This document shows, piece after piece, positions 8,737-10,692 of a DNA stretch of 10,692 bases; within the stretch, counting starts at the first letter, position 1, and each line of letters begins with the position of its first letter. A model generated the notes under the pieces. The model saw only the letters and a program-made list of their open reading frames with translations, was not told the DNA's origin and searched no databases. The position numbers and the translations under genes were made by a program. The stretch lies in the NCBI GenBank assembly GCA_015679605.1, contig JAAAVE010000889.1:1704-12395 (forward strand), in the 5' to 3' direction. This DNA is from Podila epigama. Its lineage: Eukaryota > Mortierellomycota > Mortierellomycetes > Mortierellales > Mortierellaceae.

Positions 8737-8764
8737 CTTGGGGGAGGAACTGCCTCCCCACAAG
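8737..8764. other. GC-rich stem-loop
   Basis: CTTGGGGGAGG pairs with CCTCCCC-A-CAAG across a five-base AACTG loop. All 11 pairs are Watson-Crick, with one bulged A at 8760. It stands out in an AT-rich interval, and no gene explains it. Confidence 0.5.
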
Positions 8765-8924
8765 TTGAATGCGAATGAGTCAAAAAGTACAAGATAAGGG
8801 CTCTCATGGGCTGCATTTGCCTGCATGAGGCATGTAGGGCACACATGCTGAAAGTGTATCCTAGCATGACTTTCTGCACAACGGTGCATCATCCGTCCGT
8901 CAAAGAGAAGGGAGCATGTGTGCT

Positions 8925-8940
8925 TGTGTGTGTGTGTGTG
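8925..8940. repeat. (TG)n microsatellite
   Basis: A TG dinucleotide run lies in the non-coding interval between the ML paralogues, followed by a diverged GT-rich tail. Confidence 0.75.
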
Positions 8941-10141
8941 CGAGGAAGGTGTTGTGGAGGAGATAAACAAACTTTTTTTGCACAAACAATCCTTTTTTTT
9001 CATGCATTGTCTTCAACGCCAAAAACACCTTAACTTTGCATCCTCCTCAAAGAAAAAACGCCAATCATTTTATTGCACTCGGACATTCCTTCCTCCCAAA
9101 ATGGGCCTCGCCCTTCCTTCGGAATTGCACTTTTTCTACTTTCCTCCCCCTCCTCTATTACATGCGCCATTGGCTTCCTCTCCATGACCGCTCTATTTCC
9201 CCGAGGTATTCCATCTCTGAAGAAAAGAAGAGTCTTTCAAACCCATCACACAGCCTCACCTCTAGAAAGATAATACGCCTGGGCTTCGGCATAATGAGAA
9301 ACATCCCGATGTGTTTTTGTTGTTTTTGCACTCTTGCTTTCAGAAAAGAAAAAGGAAAAAAAAAACTTGCTTATTTCTGCTCCACAGTTTTGCCCTAAAG
9401 TGAACGATAGTGCCCCATTGTTGACAGTCGCGTCCTTTTGTTTTTTTGTTCCTTATCCATGTCTCTTCTTGTTACAACGCGAACAGTGCTTGCCTTTTTA
9501 TTTTGTTTAGCTTTCTATGTATCTTGGCTTTGTCATCATGAACCCGAAACCCGAAACCCGAAAAAAAAAGCGATACACTCATAGGACCAAATCTGCGACC
9601 CATTGTGCTTCTAGATTCGGTTGTAATTTACAGTGTTTTGACCAAGACACTCTTATAATATGCATAGGTGAAAGAACTGAAAGAGGGAGTATGGCATTGT
9701 GTTTGTGTTTGTGTGTTTGTTTTGCGATGTGTATGTGTGTGTCCGTGCTTGGATATGAACAGGATGATGCGGCACGAGTTAGAGAGTGTAGGATTGATAT
9801 GCATGCCCGATACCGACAATTGTCTTTGTAAGCTGCATGTCTGTTGTGCGCTCTTTCTGCCTCCTCCACATCGTCCAGTGTTCCGATGCTCTTTGTCTCA
9901 TGGCCAAGTGAGCCAGGCCAGACCTGCATATTCCTTGAACTCTGTTTTTTTTTCTTGACTGGACGCGTCCTACTGCATTCAGTGCGATTCTCGACAATCG
10001 CCTCTCTGTAGGCTACATGTTTATGTACGGCGATTTTTTTGTCATAATGGTAACGGAAAGAATGCATGTATCATCAGGAAGAAAATACTCAAATATATCA
10101 TTCACATAGATACAGACACAGATACAAACACACATACACAA

Positions 10142-10162
10142 ACACACACACACACACACACA
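10142..10162. repeat. (CA)n microsatellite upstream of ML copy 2
   Basis: An uninterrupted AC/CA run is preceded by about 60 bases of imperfect ACA-rich repeat (10100-10141). It lies about 140 bp upstream of the TATA box of the second ML-like gene. Confidence 0.8.
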
Positions 10163-10305
10163 AATGGGCTTGTGACAATGCGAAAACGATATCCAGTGTT
10201 AAAGACCTCTCATTGTCCTTTTGTACCTGAATGCCGGCCATCTTCATGTGCTTCCAAGGTCTTCTATCCTAGTTTCTACTATTTTTCCGACTCGTGGATT
10301 GAGAG

Positions 10306-10313
10306 TATAAAAA
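10306..10313 (+). promoter_or_regulatory. TATA box of second ML-like gene
   Basis: TATAAAAA lies 101 bp before the ATG at 10407, matching the spacing at copy 1 (TATAAA at 7371, 99 bp before its ATG). A CT-rich leader follows. ATGs at 10317 and 10323 are within about 20 bp of the TATA box, so they are probably upstream of the transcript start. Confidence 0.65.
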
Positions 10314-10406
10314 CCATGCCCATGCCCTCGCCAATCCTCATTTTACAATCAACATCGCCTTCCATCTCTACCAATCCCAGCCAACTCTTTCTCTACCTTT
10401 CAAAAC

Positions 10407-10692
10407 ATGAAGTTCTTCGCTGCCATCGCTGCTCTTTTCGTTGCCGCTGTTGCCCAGGCCCAGCAGCCCACTTGGACCAACTGCGCTGTTGGTCCCACCG
10501 ACTTGACCATTTCCTCCTTTTCGGTTTCTCCTTACCCATTGTGCATTAACCAGATGGTGTGCGCCTCGGGCACTGGTGTCCTCTTGAACCCTGTCATCGC
10601 TCCTGCCAAACTCTCCATCTCTGGCAAGTACCTTGGTCGTGTTGTCTACACGGACAACCAAGATTTGTGCGCCATCACTGCCGCTGCTGGCC
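10407..10692 (+). CDS. Small secreted cysteine-rich ML-domain-like protein, copy 2 (runs off right edge)
   Basis: The frame is open from ATG 10407 to the window end, giving 95 complete codons. It is a paralogue of the gene at 7470 and aligns without gaps over all visible residues. Signal peptide: MKFFAAIAALFVAAVAQA. The mature region has NCAVGPTDLTISSF, PYPLCINQMVCASGTG and GRVVYTDNQDLCAI. Cysteines 26, 46, 52 and 88 are at the same positions as in copy 1, and the other four would lie past the edge. The likely role is the same as copy 1: secreted lipid binding by an ML-type fold. From residue 41 on, the DNA is nearly identical to copy 1, while the signal peptide and first mature residues differ clearly. 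The gene is cut by the window, not truncated biologically as far as can be seen. Confidence 0.85.
   Translation, partial: MKFFAAIAALFVAAVAQAQQPTWTNCAVGPTDLTISSFSVSPYPLCINQMVCASGTGVLLNPVIAPAKLSISGKYLGRVVYTDNQDLCAITAAAG

Larger units (their letters stand above)
8106..10305. other. 2.2-kb apparently non-coding, repeat-rich interval between the ML paralogues
   Basis: Open frames here reach 162 codons on the minus strand (10067-9579) but look random: low-complexity His/Thr or Cys/Val runs from CA/GT repeats, no family motif and no plausible exon chain. The interval contains a GC-rich stem-loop (8737-8764), TG-rich runs (8925-8940 and about 9698-9748), three head-to-tail ACCCGAA-type heptamers (9542-9563), CT-rich stretches (9090-9250) and a (CA)n run (10142-10162). 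A short acidic frame after a pyrimidine tract and TAG (8369-8442) could be an exon relic. I see no tRNA or rRNA. Confidence 0.45.

Noticed and set aside
9579-10067. 162-codon minus-strand frame
   Set aside because: It is made partly of translated GT/CA repeat (His/Thr/Lys runs), with no motif, no promoter and no paralogue. It is probably chance.
1-10692. CRISPR arrays, tRNA/rRNA genes, transposon ORFs, prokaryotic operons
   Set aside because: No regularly spaced repeats, no tRNA-like TpsiC arm or rRNA block, and no transposase or reverse-transcriptase motif were seen on either strand when reading by eye.

Overview
The window looks like a nuclear segment from an early-diverging filamentous fungus, most likely Mucoromycota and close to Mortierellaceae. 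This is inferred from gene content and architecture, not from a database match. The evidence is short GT-AG introns in housekeeping genes, CT-rich 5' UTRs with TATA boxes, A/T homopolymers and dinucleotide repeats between genes, a decayed F-box/leucine-rich-repeat gene of the kind that is abundant in those fungi, and small secreted ML-type lipid-binding proteins. I see no tRNA, rRNA, CRISPR array, prokaryotic operon or recognisable transposon.

Layout, left to right. (1) 1-622, + strand: the 3' end of a TIGR02452/PF10021 (microbial-type PARG-like) gene, with one clear intron. (2) About 860-1055, + strand: a decayed copy of the 3' part of an F-box/LRR gene, carrying stops and a frameshift. (3) About 1364-2760, + strand: a longer F-box/LRR gene of the same family. 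Its F-box part is cut from the LRR part by an in-frame TGA, and its start lies in a shifted frame. The LRR part is still open for 388 codons. (4) 3342-4718, + strand: a complete five-exon COQ9 gene (ubiquinone biosynthesis, mitochondrial), with a 14-bp CACGTG palindrome about 200 bp upstream. (5) 4880-6775, - strand: a complete five-exon SURF6/Rrp14 gene (nucleolar ribosome biogenesis), convergent with COQ9 and only 161 bp from it. (6) 7470-7922 and 10407 to the right edge, both + strand: two paralogous small secreted, cysteine-rich ML-domain-like proteins. Each has a TATA box about 100 bp upstream of its ATG. They are separated by about 2.5 kb of apparently non-coding, repeat-rich DNA.

The genes do not form one pathway. 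COQ9 and SURF6 are housekeeping neighbours. The F-box/LRR copies and the ML pair are two separate examples of local duplication, one decaying and one apparently kept alike in part by gene conversion. I found no convincing new multi-gene system. The most informative items are the mosaic similarity of the ML paralogues, the tandem F-box/LRR decay and the E-box palindrome.
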